A stretch of DNA of 64,000 nucleotides from Prosthecobacter sp. (GTDB taxonomy: Bacteria; Verrucomicrobiota; Verrucomicrobiia; Verrucomicrobiales; Verrucomicrobiaceae), in contig JABARQ010000035.1 of NCBI GenBank assembly GCA_019186985.1, positions 1-64,000 of the forward strand, in the 5' to 3' direction. The notes under the pieces are model-generated. The model saw only the letters and a program-made list of their open reading frames with translations, did no database searches and had not been told where the DNA came from. The position numbers were made by a program, and so were the translations under genes. Positions 28,638 to 36,460 of this stretch are shown one piece after another; positions within the stretch are counted from its first letter, which is position 1, and each line of letters starts with the position of its first letter.

Positions 28638-28704
28638 CCAAGTTCAAGGTTGGATGTTTCAAGTGGAGCCAGAGCTGACTTGAAACCTGCAACTTGAAAC
28701 CTGA
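28638..28704. repeat. Imperfect inverted repeat between atpD and atpC
   Basis: The spacer has TCCAAGTTCAAGGTT-GGATG-TTTCAAGT on one side and ACTTGAAAC-CTG-CAACTTGAAACC on the other, about 27 bases each side of a short loop. The TTGAAACC unit is also repeated in tandem. It might fold in the atp mRNA or be a dispersed repeat. Confidence 0.55.
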
Positions 28705-28725
28705 AGCTTTCCCCCTGCCTCGCCC

Positions 28726-29142
28726 ATGCCTCTCAAACTGGAAATCGTCACCCCTGAAGCCCGCATCTTTTCCGATGAGGTCGACACCGTCGTCCTCCCC
28801 GGCGTGGAAGGTGAGCTGGGCATCCTGCCCGCGCACGCCCCGCTGGTGACGACCCTCCAGTGCGGTGAGCTGCGCATCTCCAAGTCCGGCAAGACCACGG
28901 AGATGGCGGTGGGTGAGGGACTGGTCGAGGTGACCGGCGCCTATGCCCGCATCCTCACTGACATGGCCATCGACGTCGAGAGCATCGATGAGAAGGCCGT
29001 CGAAGAGGCCCTGGAGCGCGCAAGGCACTCTCTCGAATCTTTGAAGCATGGCGAGCATCAGGAAGAAGTGGCCGCCGTCATGGCCATGATCCAGCGCAGC
29101 ACCGCCCAGCTCCACGTGAAGCGCAAGCGCCGCACGGTCTGA
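28726..29142 (+). CDS. atpC: ATP synthase F1 subunit epsilon
   Basis: The 138-aa subunit has the beta-sandwich start LKLEIVTPEARIFSDEVDTVVLPGVEGELGILPAHAPLVT and a C-terminal helical hairpin (EALERARHSLESLKHGEHQEEVAAVMAMIQRSTAQLHVKRK) that can inhibit ATP hydrolysis. It is the last gene of the atp operon and is followed by a terminator. Confidence 0.96.
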   Translation: MPLKLEIVTPEARIFSDEVDTVVLPGVEGELGILPAHAPLVTTLQCGELRISKSGKTTEMAVGEGLVEVTGAYARILTDMAIDVESIDEKAVEEALERARHSLESLKHGEHQEEVAAVMAMIQRSTAQLHVKRKRRTV

Positions 29143-29175
29143 GGAGTCTGAACAACCCTCTGCTGCCTCCCTTTG

Positions 29176-29204
29176 AAAACGCCCGCCACCAGCGGGCGTT
29201 TTTG
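29176..29204 (+). terminator. Rho-independent terminator of the atp operon
   Basis: ACGCCCGC-CACCA-GCGGGCGT makes an 8-bp GC-rich stem followed by TTTTTG. It lies 33 bp after the atpC stop. Confidence 0.9.
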
Positions 29205-29367
29205 TTTCCGCATTCATCCATGACTCTCAGGGGGGATGGCTGTAAGAGACCCAGCCTCCCTGAAACTGGAATGAGGAAATTGGATTGGGAATCTACAGTT
29301 GAAGCAGCCAAAGCCGCCATAGACTCCGGTGTTGATGGAGTGCCATGCCGGGGTGCCCAGGTGTTGC

Positions 29368-30384
29368 TCACAGGTCATCCAGCGGGCTGGAGATCTCCCC
29401 TCGCATGGCTCGTGCTAGTTCGGTGTAGATTTCCGTCGTGCGCACATCCGCGTGACCGAGGAGCTGCTGGATACTGCGAATGTCAACCCCGCGCAGGATC
29501 AGATGGGTCGCAAAGGAATGGCGCAGCGTGTGTGCTGTCACCCGTTTCTCAATGCCCGCCAGCTTGCAGGCGCGGGCGATTTCCCGGTTGATCATGATGT
29601 CATGAATATGATGCCGTCCTCGGCCGTAGGCGCGTTCGCCAGAACGCGGCATGCCGTCACGATCCACATCCTGCCAGATCCTCGCGGACGGGAAGAACCA
29701 AAACCACGGCCAGCTTTCCGCCGCACTTGGCTGCTTGGCCGCCATCGCATGTGGCAGATGCACGCCCGGCAAGCTTTGGCGCCGGTCCTGGTCAAACAAG
29801 GCCCTCACCCGTTGAAGATGCTCAGCAATGGACTGCAACAGGGATTTAGGCAGCGTCAGGACGCGGTCCTTGTCACCTTTTCCACCTCGCACCTCGAGTT
29901 TGCCGCCCTTCACATCAACGTCTTTGATCCGCAACCTCTGCGCCTCCGCCACTCTCAGTCCACAACCATAGAGCAGTCGGACCGCCAGCCCTGCATCCCC
30001 CTTCACTGCCGCCAGCAGGCTCTTGACCTCTTCCACGCTCAGGACGACCGGCAGGTTCTTCTTCCGCCGCGCCCTCAGGGCGTCGATTCCCTCCAGAGGC
30101 ATCTCCAGCACCTCACGATACAAAAACACCAGCGCATTCAGAGCTTGATTTTGAGTGGCAGGCGAGACATCCCGGATCACTGCCAGGTTCGTCAGAAATG
30201 CCTCGACCTCCGCCGCCCCCATCTCTGAGGGATGGCGCATCTGCCCGCAGGCCTGCTTTTGAAACAAGACATAGCGCTTGTACCACCCCACATAAGCCTG
30301 CTCGGTCTGGCGTGAGTAATGCCGCACCCTCATGACGCCGATGAGGCGCTGTTCCAGGCTGGGTTTGATGTGTGGAATATTCAT
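29368..30384 (-). CDS. intI: Integron integrase (tyrosine recombinase)
   Basis: The 338-aa enzyme joins circular cassettes at attI and cuts them out at attC. The catalytic residues are visible: Arg144 (GCGLRVAEAQRL), Lys169, His285 and Arg288 (TAHTLRHSF), His311 (LLGHADV) and Tyr320 (TEIYTE). The integron-only insert between motifs II and III is present (GVHLPHAMAAKQPSAAESWPWFWFFPS, 207-233), which separates it from XerC/D and phage integrases. It is full length and transcribed away from the array, as in known integrons. No disrupting stop or frameshift is seen, so it may be active. Confidence 0.96.
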   Translation of the reverse strand: MNIPHIKPSLEQRLIGVMRVRHYSRQTEQAYVGWYKRYVLFQKQACGQMRHPSEMGAAEVEAFLTNLAVIRDVSPATQNQALNALVFLYREVLEMPLEGIDALRARRKKNLPVVLSVEEVKSLLAAVKGDAGLAVRLLYGCGLRVAEAQRLRIKDVDVKGGKLEVRGGKGDKDRVLTLPKSLLQSIAEHLQRVRALFDQDRRQSLPGVHLPHAMAAKQPSAAESWPWFWFFPSARIWQDVDRDGMPRSGERAYGRGRHHIHDIMINREIARACKLAGIEKRVTAHTLRHSFATHLILRGVDIRSIQQLLGHADVRTTEIYTELARAMRGEISSPLDDL

Positions 30385-30426
30385 ACATGCTTTTTACCCG
30401 CTCACTTGAGCAAGAACCAACATTTT

Positions 30427-30556
30427 TGTTGCTTTGCACTCAAATGAACCGCTAAAGCAACAACATGACTCGAAAACCCCGGTGCAAAGCAACATTCTTG
30501 TCGGAGATAAAGCTGCTGACAAAACAACAAAGTTGTCGATAAATCACCTGTTCGCC
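30427..30556 (+). other. Candidate attI insertion site and integrase/cassette promoter region
   Basis: The core GTTCGCCCAAC at 30550-30560 equals the right-hand end of the attC sites (GTTCGCC, often followed by C-AAC), so the first cassette joins here. Upstream, a perfect 13-bp inverted repeat TGTTGCTTTGCAC (30427-30439) / GTGCAAAGCAACA (30482-30494) lies between the integrase start and the core. Further AAAGC/ACAACAA-type repeats follow, which may be integrase-binding sites or an operator. No clear LexA box was recognised. Confidence 0.7.
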
Positions 30557-30589
30557 CAACTCAACAGCGTCACCCGCAGTTCACTAAGC

Positions 30590-31012
30590 ATGTTCAACGT
30601 GATTCGAGACCCCGTGTGGAAAGCTTGGTGTGCAACCAAGAACATTTGCATTGAGTCGGCCCTATTTTCACTGCCCACCTGCTACTATGGAATCGGCTTG
30701 AGGGCACGCCCTGGAGCACTCATCGTGACAGATAGCGAGATGATCCACCATTCATACTCGTCGAGGGAGACGTCTTGGGCGGCATTTGAACCCAGCTTGC
30801 GTTTGAGTTTTGTTTTGAGCGACCTCGCTTCAGTTGATCGCTACCCATTGAGTATCTGGAGACGCATTCTGATGGTTGACCCCGATGGGTGTTTCCGAGT
30901 AGTGACATCTGACAACTCGGTTCACTATCTCTGTTTACAGCAGAGAGGAGATGAGTTTGCTGCTATTCTAGACAGGCTCGGAGTCGGTGGTGAGAGACAT
31001 CATCCCCCGTAA
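30590..31012 (+). CDS. Cassette 1: hypothetical protein
   Basis: The 141-aa protein starts at the first ATG after the attI core. The frame is also open upstream through attI (TTG at 30434), but that part would not travel with the cassette. No signal peptide or known motif was recognised; it contains several Trp residues and a central VDPDGCFRVVTSDNSVHYLCLQQRGDEF strand-rich part. As first cassette it would be the best transcribed if a Pc promoter exists. Confidence 0.7.
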   Translation: MFNVIRDPVWKAWCATKNICIESALFSLPTCYYGIGLRARPGALIVTDSEMIHHSYSSRETSWAAFEPSLRLSFVLSDLASVDRYPLSIWRRILMVDPDGCFRVVTSDNSVHYLCLQQRGDEFAAILDRLGVGGERHHPP

Positions 31013-31052
31013 GCCACAAGATGACCATGAGCATGCCTAACTGCCAACCAAG

Positions 31053-31178
31053 GGCGAACAAGGCGCTGGTGCCAACCGCCGGGGCTGCTCTGTCGGCCAT
31101 GCTCTCCGTAACTTTAACCCGCCATCCCGTCTCGATGCGCCACCCGCCCCGGCGGTCGGCACAGCTTAGACGTTCGCC
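31053..31178 (+). repeat. attC site of cassette 1 (long class)
   Basis: Ends are GGCGAAC and GTTCGCC. The inner arms GCTgGTGCCaACCGCCGGGGC and the complement of GCCCCGGCGGTCGGCACAGC pair with an extra-helical G on the left strand. Length is 126 bp. Sequence differs from the common 93-bp class. Confidence 0.88.
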
Positions 31179-31193
31179 TAACTCCCCCGCTCG

Positions 31194-31637
31194 ATGAAGT
31201 TCTTCAAGAGACTCATGGTTGCCACACTCAAGGGTAGCACTACGCCTCACCTTCCCGGCGTCGCGCGAGCGCTCGGCATTTCTGAGTCCGACGTCGCCAA
31301 CCTTGCATCGTTACAGGGCGAGGAGCGGGAGGCTGGCTTTCTTTCGCTCGTGGAGCAGCGTCACGGTGGACCAGTCGATTGGCGCGGCACAGCAGAGGAC
31401 ATCTACGATATTTTGCAGCCATGTGTCACCGCAGAGGAGCGCGCATGTCTTCCACCAGTAGAGTCTATTCCCGCACTGCGTCCCGCTGAGACCATCCAGT
31501 TCCTCGATGAGCGCTTCGCATCAGCGCCACGCGCTCTTCGTTCCATGGAATCACTCGGCGATTTCAGCATTTTACTTTTGATCCCACGCGACCGCCTCGT
31601 GGAGTTCGAGAAAGCCGCTGGGCCATGGCTTATATGA
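31194..31637 (+). CDS. Cassette 2: hypothetical cytoplasmic protein
   Basis: The 147-aa protein begins MKFFKRLMVATLKG and has GPVDWRGTAEDIYDIL and a C-terminal FSILLLIPRDRLVEFEKAAGPW. The DWRG-x-EDI block recalls small DUF6630-type proteins, but I cannot confirm it. No export signal. It starts 16 bp after attC 1 and ends 14 bp before attC 2, a compact cassette. Confidence 0.8.
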   Translation: MKFFKRLMVATLKGSTTPHLPGVARALGISESDVANLASLQGEEREAGFLSLVEQRHGGPVDWRGTAEDIYDILQPCVTAEERACLPPVESIPALRPAETIQFLDERFASAPRALRSMESLGDFSILLLIPRDRLVEFEKAAGPWLI

Positions 31638-31650
31638 CGACACACGCAAC

Positions 31651-31743
31651 GGCGAACAAAACGGATGCAGGCAACGGCTCGAAGGCCATCTGTCGTGTCA
31701 GCAACCTCTTGCGCTCGCCGTCGCCTGATCCGAGACGTTCGCC
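31651..31743 (+). repeat. attC site of cassette 2 (93-bp class)
   Basis: Bounded by GGCGAAC and GTTCGCC. Inner arms are CGGATgCAGGCaACGGC and GCCGTCGCCTGATCCG, with one unpaired G on the left strand, the feature that sets strand choice in attC folding. Confidence 0.93.
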
Positions 31744-31765
31744 CAAGAACCAAGCGCCACCCGCA

Positions 31766-32314
31766 ATGACCGAGGCTAGCCCCCGTATCCAGTCACCTGC
31801 CGAGTCCCACGAACCTTCGAGATGGTTGCGTTGGATACCACCGAGGGTTCGCGCTTTCTTTTCGCGTGGAGATCAGATTTGCCTTCACTCCGCCGTATCA
31901 GCGGATGCTCTGATTGTTCGACTTCGAAAGGGGCTTGGTTCGGTAGTTTGGGGTTCACACGGTGCGTCTGGTTATCTATTTGGAACTAGCTTTCACGTCT
32001 GCTGGGCCACTGGGATGTTTCGAGATAGTTTTGCACCAGTTTTCCATGGCCAGATTGTGTCATCGGGAAGTAGCTCCATCATACGAGGCTACTTTTCCCA
32101 CAATCGCTTTGCTAAGTTGTTTGTGTCCGTTTGGTGTGGTGGCATCATCCTGATGTCCGTGATCTTCGTTTGGACTATTTTCATGCCTTTGGCTGGTCTT
32201 GGACTGCTTTGGGCTCTGAACGGTATGATGGCGATAGGAGAGAGTTTGCATCCCGGCAGAGAGCAGAAGATTCTTGATTTTCTTCAGGCCACCTGTGACG
32301 CTAACGAGATATGA
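31766..32314 (+). CDS. Cassette 3: membrane-anchored hypothetical protein
   Basis: The 182-aa protein starts 22 bp after attC 2. It has a basic, soluble N-terminal half (WLRWIPPRVRAFFSRGDQ) and a hydrophobic hairpin in the C-terminal part (LFVSVWCGGIILMSVIFVWTIFMPLAGLGLLWALNG). It is probably an inner-membrane protein with both ends in the cytoplasm. No family recognised. The longer open frame starting inside attC is not likely to be used. Confidence 0.78.
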   Translation: MTEASPRIQSPAESHEPSRWLRWIPPRVRAFFSRGDQICLHSAVSADALIVRLRKGLGSVVWGSHGASGYLFGTSFHVCWATGMFRDSFAPVFHGQIVSSGSSSIIRGYFSHNRFAKLFVSVWCGGIILMSVIFVWTIFMPLAGLGLLWALNGMMAIGESLHPGREQKILDFLQATCDANEI

Positions 32315-32345
32315 CTGCACGGAGCAGAACTACCACCCAAAAGGG

Positions 32346-32422
32346 GGCGAACAAGGCGCTGCAGGCAACCCCCTGGGGCTGTCTGTCGGACTTCAAAGTT
32401 CATTCCCTCCGGCGGCCGTGAT
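32346..32422 (+). repeat. Duplicated left half of an attC site, unpaired
   Basis: A 77-bp stretch from GGCGAAC onward is nearly the same as the left half of the next attC (32499-32575), but no complementary right half follows. It is a broken attC left by a partial duplication or deletion. Confidence 0.75.
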
Positions 32423-32498
32423 GGAGTCGCACACAAGGTAGATGATGTGAAGTCACGACTATCTAATCCAGTATGAACACACACCACGAACGAACGGG

Positions 32499-32700
32499 GG
32501 CGAACAAGGCGCTGCAGGCAACCCCCTGGGGCTGTCTGTCGGACTTCAAAGTTCTTTCGCTCCGGCGGCCGTCCTGTCACACTTCCTGCTCCCACCCCAA
32601 GCTCCCCACCCCAGCAGGAAGTGCGCCAGGACTTCCTCACTGGCCTTCTACGTTCTATTGTGGTCAGGCCCCAGGGGTTGCCTGAGCTTGGACGTTCATT
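32499..32700 (+). repeat. attC site (long class, about 200 bp)
   Basis: The left arm GCTGCAGGCAACCCCCTGGGGC pairs with GCCCCAGGGGTTGCCTGAGC near 32668-32688. The ends are GGCGAAC and GTTCATT, so only the inner AAC/GTT triplets match. The loop is long, within the range of large attC sites. Confidence 0.75.
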
Positions 32701-32716
32701 CAACACGCCTAAAAAG

Positions 32717-32897
32717 GAAGAACGAGGGAGTGATCTGGGCCTCAAACAAGGCGAATGAAAGGGGCGTGAAGGAGCGTAGCATTGCTGCTGCGAAGCGCAG
32801 CGAATGACCCGTCATTCAAGCTCAATGAGCAAAGCAAGGCTAAGGTGGAATGAGGGTTTCAATCGCCTTGTTTGAGGCATTTGGAGGATCGTTCTTC
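32717..32897. repeat. Large imperfect palindrome inside the array
   Basis: Outer arms GAAGAACGA (32717-32725) and TCGTTCTTC (32889-32897), middle arms CCTCAAACAAGGCGA (32740-32754) and its complement (32863-32877), and a centre GAATGAC-CC-GTCATTC (32802-32817) share one axis near 32808. It could be a miniature inverted-repeat element or a large, unusual recombination site. Confidence 0.7.
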
Positions 32898-33217
32898 GCG
32901 GGATGGCTGGAGCCAGCCAAGGAGACGGCTGTGGGTGAACATGCGTTGCACGCCAACAGCCGTCTTGGATCCATGCCTGGCCCCCCGGCGTGTAGGGGCG
33001 CGGAGTGCAGGCGTGGGCGGAGCTGCACATGCCGTGAGTTCCTGATGATGCGGCGCTGCGTTTTCGCCAGGGGAATGAACAGTCCACTGCACCAAACATC
33101 CAAGCGCGCTGAGACATTGACACGCTTAGGCCGTTCGTTCATTTTCCGTGCCATTCACCTCCGTCCTCCGCTTGGACGTCGGTGAGTTTAAATGTTAGGC
33201 GTTGCTACGCGCGTCCC

Positions 33218-33709
33218 ATGAAGCGATTTCTTTCCAGCCTTCTTGCCGGCATCGGCGTTTCGCAATCAGCTCTTCCAGCCGAGCCAGCCAAGCCCGAGGA
33301 CAAGTGGATGGTCGGGCGAACCGAGGAGGCAGGGCAGACCGTTATCGTCCGCGCACTGCTCGCACTACCGGACGACGCAGCCCGCAAAGGATTCGTCTGG
33401 CTGATGACCATCTCGTGGGATTACACGCCCCGCGACGGCGGTATGCCGACCAACGAAGTCCACAAGCAGATGAACGACTTGGAGGACGCCATCGAACAGA
33501 AGCTTGAGACAGCCAAGCTCTGCATTCAGACCGTCAGCCGAACCGGAAACGGCAAGAAGCAGTGGGAGTATTACATTGCCGACCGCGACCAATTCCTCAA
33601 AGCCTTCAACGAAGTCATGCACGGCAAGCCGCGTCTCCCAATCAAGATTGATTTCTATCAGGACGCCGACTGGCAGGCGCTCCGTGACCTTCACCGCACA
33701 ATCAAATGA
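33218..33709 (+). CDS. Cassette: exported DUF695-like protein
   Basis: The 163-aa protein begins with a probable signal peptide (MKRFLSSLLAGIGVSQSALPA). The mature part has WMVGRTEEAGQTVIVRALLALPD, VWLMTISWDYTPRDGGMPTNEVHKQMNDLEDAIEQKLE and KQWEYYIADRDQFLKAFNEV, the usual order of blocks in DUF695 proteins. Function of the family is unknown; members occur near toxin-immunity loci. It is followed 13 bp later by an attC. Confidence 0.75.
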   Translation: MKRFLSSLLAGIGVSQSALPAEPAKPEDKWMVGRTEEAGQTVIVRALLALPDDAARKGFVWLMTISWDYTPRDGGMPTNEVHKQMNDLEDAIEQKLETAKLCIQTVSRTGNGKKQWEYYIADRDQFLKAFNEVMHGKPRLPIKIDFYQDADWQALRDLHRTIK

Positions 33710-33722
33710 CAACAGCCGCAAC

Positions 33723-33849
33723 GCCTAACCATGCGCTGCAGCGAACAGGCTCCGCGGTCACGGCACCTGCGGCAGACCACCGCCGCCTTTCCACCCACCG
33801 GCAGGTGCCGCGCCCGCTCCGCCTGTCGCTGAGCTTGGGGTCGTTCGGC
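33723..33849 (+). repeat. attC site (126-bp class)
   Basis: Ends GCCTAAC and GTTCGGC. Arms GCTgCAGCGaACAGGC and GCCTGTCGCTGAGC pair, then CGGCACCTGC with GCAGGTGCCG. The left part is almost identical to the attC at 37409, but the right end differs. Confidence 0.88.
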
Positions 33850-33867
33850 CAACCAACGGAGTCACCC

Positions 33868-34524
33868 GTGAAGCAGTCAGCCATCCATGCTTGTGACGAG
33901 GAAGAGTATTCTCTCGCTCCATCGTGGTTCTGGCGTCACTCTGACGGGTGGCGTCCATTGCTCATCTATTTTCGAGGGCCGGCCAGTGTTCCCTTCTTCA
34001 TCGCTCCTTTTCACAGCTTGCTTGGCATCTGGCGATTTGCCAGACGGCCGCCGAAGCTGATTGATTCTCAGGCCGTGGATGGTGCCACCGTGACTCGTGT
34101 TTGTGAGTATCTCGGTTCTTATGGCATGGGCGGCCCCGGATTTGTTGGACTGCGATTGTCATCTCCTGCTCTATGGCTGGTCATCACCGTGTGGGGAGCA
34201 GCAGACTGGATCACCGTTGACGGCGTTCCATGCCGTGAAGGCAAGTTTGCCGACGAGATCGCTGATCTTGAGGCATCCTTTCACGGCTCCTTGCCACGGC
34301 TGGCCGATTTTGTGGGCAGTCAGATCGTCAGTTGCGATATACAGCCACGGAGCATTCAGCTCGTTCTCAGTCGTGCTGGAGCCAGCCATCGACTCCAGTT
34401 GCTCGCAGACTCTCCTCACTTGCCCGTATTTCGAGGTTCCAAGGAGCCTCGGATTATGCCAGACGCAGACGATCTTCGCACAGCGGTCATACTTTCCAGA
34501 CGGGCTCACCTATGGCTCACATAG
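33868..34524 (+). CDS. Cassette: hypothetical protein with GTG start
   Basis: The frame is open from within the attC, but the first start after it is the GTG at 33868, giving 218 aa (MKQSAIHACDEEEYSLAPSWFWRHSDGW). A short hydrophobic stretch VPFFIAPFHSLLGIWRFA may be membrane-associated. GADWITVDGVPCREGKFADEIADLEA and a C-terminal mixed region are soluble. Family not recognised. It ends 19 bp before the next attC. Confidence 0.72.
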   Translation: MKQSAIHACDEEEYSLAPSWFWRHSDGWRPLLIYFRGPASVPFFIAPFHSLLGIWRFARRPPKLIDSQAVDGATVTRVCEYLGSYGMGGPGFVGLRLSSPALWLVITVWGAADWITVDGVPCREGKFADEIADLEASFHGSLPRLADFVGSQIVSCDIQPRSIQLVLSRAGASHRLQLLADSPHLPVFRGSKEPRIMPDADDLRTAVILSRRAHLWLT

Positions 34525-34543
34525 ACATCATCACCAACGCAAG

Positions 34544-34636
34544 GCCGAACAAAACGGATGCAGGCAACGGCTCGAAGGCTATCTGTCGTGTCAGCCACGT
34601 CTTGCGCTCGCCGTCGCCTGATCCGAAGCGTTCGCC
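34544..34636 (+). repeat. attC site (93-bp class)
   Basis: Ends GCCGAAC and GTTCGCC; inner arms are the same as in the other 93-bp sites. Confidence 0.93.
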
Positions 34637-34638
34637 TA

Positions 34639-35232
34639 ATGCATAGCGCACTTTCAGCCCCCTTAGTGATGTTGTTGCTGGCTTCGTGTCAGACTCAGGA
34701 GCACCACGACTACACCAAGCTGATTCTGCCGACACGAAGCTTTCCTCCATCAGCATTCCGGCAGAGCATCCACCATTCTGATTTCATTATCGACCCCTTG
34801 GTCACGAACGGTGATTGTTACGAGCAGTTCCAGATCACCATTCCAGAGTCGATTTCGACCATCACGCTACCCCCGAACACAACCACCCATCGACGAGACG
34901 GAACATTCCTTGTCGGTCACCTCAAGAAGAGTCTCTCATGGGCAGGACATCCAGACACGAAGACTTCCATTGACGACCAACGCTCGCAGATGGGTGTGGC
35001 CTTGAAGATCACCGGACGGACATTGCGCATTACTTCATTTGGAGCATGGCACTCCTTTGAGGGCGGCTCATCCGTCACAGTCCTTGTCGGCGTCCCCGAG
35101 GAGGTTTCCATTCGTCACGCCAAGGATCAGCCCGACAATCGAACCGCGGAGAGCCTCGCTCAAGAAGGCTGGCTCGTGATTCCTTCGCGTCCTGCACTGA
35201 AGAGAGACTACGACCGCTTCACGAAGCAATGA
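34639..35232 (+). CDS. Cassette: putative lipoprotein
   Basis: The 197-aa protein starts at an ATG only 2 bp after the attC core. It has a lipoprotein signal (MHSALSAPLVMLLLASC, lipobox LASC), so it should be anchored by Cys17. The mature part is polar with no recognised motif; TVLVGVPEEVSIRHAKD is the most conserved-looking strand. Envelope location is inferred from the lipobox. Confidence 0.78.
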   Translation: MHSALSAPLVMLLLASCQTQEHHDYTKLILPTRSFPPSAFRQSIHHSDFIIDPLVTNGDCYEQFQITIPESISTITLPPNTTTHRRDGTFLVGHLKKSLSWAGHPDTKTSIDDQRSQMGVALKITGRTLRITSFGAWHSFEGGSSVTVLVGVPEEVSIRHAKDQPDNRTAESLAQEGWLVIPSRPALKRDYDRFTKQ

Positions 35233-35252
35233 ACACCTGCCCCACACCCCAA

Positions 35253-35345
35253 GGCGAACAAAACGGATGCAGGCAACGGCTCGAATGGCATCTGTCGTGT
35301 CATCGACGCTTTCCGCTCGCCGTCGCCTGATCCGAGTCGTTCGTC
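35253..35345 (+). repeat. attC site (93-bp class)
   Basis: Ends GGCGAAC and GTTCGTC. Inner arms as in the 93-bp class, with a few loop changes (GTCATCGACGCTTTC in place of GTCAGCAACGTCTTG). Confidence 0.92.
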
Positions 35346-35365
35346 TAACAACTAAGTCCTCCACC

Positions 35366-35812
35366 ATGGCCCACGGAAGAAAGCGCTCGTTTTTCGGAGG
35401 TGTTATCGCAGGCGTTGCGATGACTGTCGCTTGTTCGTTAGCCTTGATCTATGGCCTCGACATCACGTTCGGCCCTCCTGGTTACCCGCACTTCACAGAG
35501 AAGAGCGCACGGACAGCCACAATCGAGTGGGCGAGATTGAGTCCCTTTCCGGCAGAGGCTCAGAGCTTCACCATCGTTACCGGAGGAGGCATGTTCACTC
35601 GCGAGTTTCGGGTTTCCTTCTTTGGTGACCCCACGGTCATTGCGGCGTGGGTTCGCAGTTGTCCTGGCATTACTGATCCGAAGACGACGAGGACAGAGTC
35701 GCCAGACGGCAGGGTCACGTTTGAGATACCCGCCGGAGGTGGGGCAGTGTTTGCCGAGTTGATTCATCACCCTGCCCGAGGCACCATCTCGATACGGACT
35801 TACTGGAGCTAG
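35366..35812 (+). CDS. Cassette: membrane-anchored hypothetical protein
   Basis: The 148-aa protein has a basic start and one N-terminal membrane segment (FFGGVIAGVAMTVACSLALIYGL). A polar domain follows (TKSARTATIEWARLSPFPAEAQ-like region to RGTISIRTYWS). It is likely inner-membrane tethered with the domain outside. No known family was recognised. Confidence 0.78.
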   Translation: MAHGRKRSFFGGVIAGVAMTVACSLALIYGLDITFGPPGYPHFTEKSARTATIEWARLSPFPAEAQSFTIVTGGGMFTREFRVSFFGDPTVIAAWVRSCPGITDPKTTRTESPDGRVTFEIPAGGGAVFAELIHHPARGTISIRTYWS

Positions 35813-35859
35813 CGATCCTTGCCGACAGCCACCGAATGAACAGCCATCACCAACACCAA

Positions 35860-35952
35860 GACGAACAAAACGGATGCAGGCAACGGCTCGAAGGCTATCT
35901 GTCGTGTCAGCAACGCCCTGCGCTCGCCGTCGCCTGATCCGAGGCGTTCGCC
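35860..35952 (+). repeat. attC site (93-bp class)
   Basis: Ends GACGAAC and GTTCGCC. One end mismatch in the outer box; inner arms are conserved. Confidence 0.92.
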
Positions 35953-35973
35953 CAAATAGCCGAGTCGGTCGAA

Positions 35974-36342
35974 ATGGAACCTAGCCCACCAGTGAAGATC
36001 GAACCATTCACCGACATCGATCACGATGCCGTTGTTGCGAGTGGTGGCGACTATTACGGATGGCATTGGTTGTTCAAGTGCCCGAAGTGCGCTCATCCAG
36101 TCATTCATGATTATGAACATGACTGGTTCTACCCCGACGTGAAGACCATGTCGCCGCGCGTGTCTCTCGCATCTTGTGGAGACTCTCATCCGTGCCCCTT
36201 GTGCGGTTTCCCGTTTGTATCGGATGACCTTTGGGCTTTTAGCAACGCTCACTGGTCGTATCCAGATTGGCTACTCACAACCGCAGAGATTGATCGGCAT
36301 GGTTTGTCGCATCTTCTAAAGATCACGGAGTCGAAGCGATGA
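35974..36342 (+). CDS. Cassette: small zinc-ribbon protein
   Basis: The 122-aa protein has two Cys-x-x-Cys pairs (Cys36/39 in FKCPKCAHPV and Cys74/77 in HPCPLCGFPF) that can hold one zinc ion. It is rich in Trp, His and Asp between them. No export signal. Zinc-ribbon folds often bind nucleic acid or partner proteins, but no function can be given. Confidence 0.78.
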   Translation: MEPSPPVKIEPFTDIDHDAVVASGGDYYGWHWLFKCPKCAHPVIHDYEHDWFYPDVKTMSPRVSLASCGDSHPCPLCGFPFVSDDLWAFSNAHWSYPDWLLTTAEIDRHGLSHLLKITESKR

Positions 36343-36361
36343 CGGACCACAAGCAACCCAA

Positions 36362-36454
36362 GGCGAACAAAACGGATGCAGGCAACGGCTCGAAGGCTAT
36401 CTGTCGTGTCAGCAACGTCTTGCGCTCGCCGTCGCCTGATCCGGGACGTTCGCC
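36362..36454 (+). repeat. attC site (93-bp class)
   Basis: Ends GGCGAAC and GTTCGCC; standard inner arms. Confidence 0.93.
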
Positions 36455-36460
36455 CAACCA

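Larger units (their letters stand above)
32315..33217. other. Non-coding part of the array
   Basis: About 900 bp hold no gene that I can support. They contain the half attC, a full long attC, a large imperfect palindrome and, before the next gene, a GTTAGGC-type core at 33194-33200 with no clear partner. A weak pair AATGAAC (33074) / GTTCATT (33137) may be another decayed attC. Confidence 0.6.

Noticed and set aside
29202-29367. Small frame after the atp terminator (MRKLDWESTVEAAKAAIDSG...)
   Set aside because: It starts after the terminator hairpin and runs into the antisense of the integrase. No ribosome site or family support.
32850-33185. 111-codon plus-strand frame in the non-coding part of the array
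   Set aside because: It begins inside the large palindrome, is rich in Arg and Cys with no domain, and does not use the codons of other cassette genes.
33706-33867. N-terminal extension of the GTG-start cassette gene through the attC
   Set aside because: The upstream part is the attC palindrome itself, which would be cut at the recombination point; the first start after it is the GTG at 33868.
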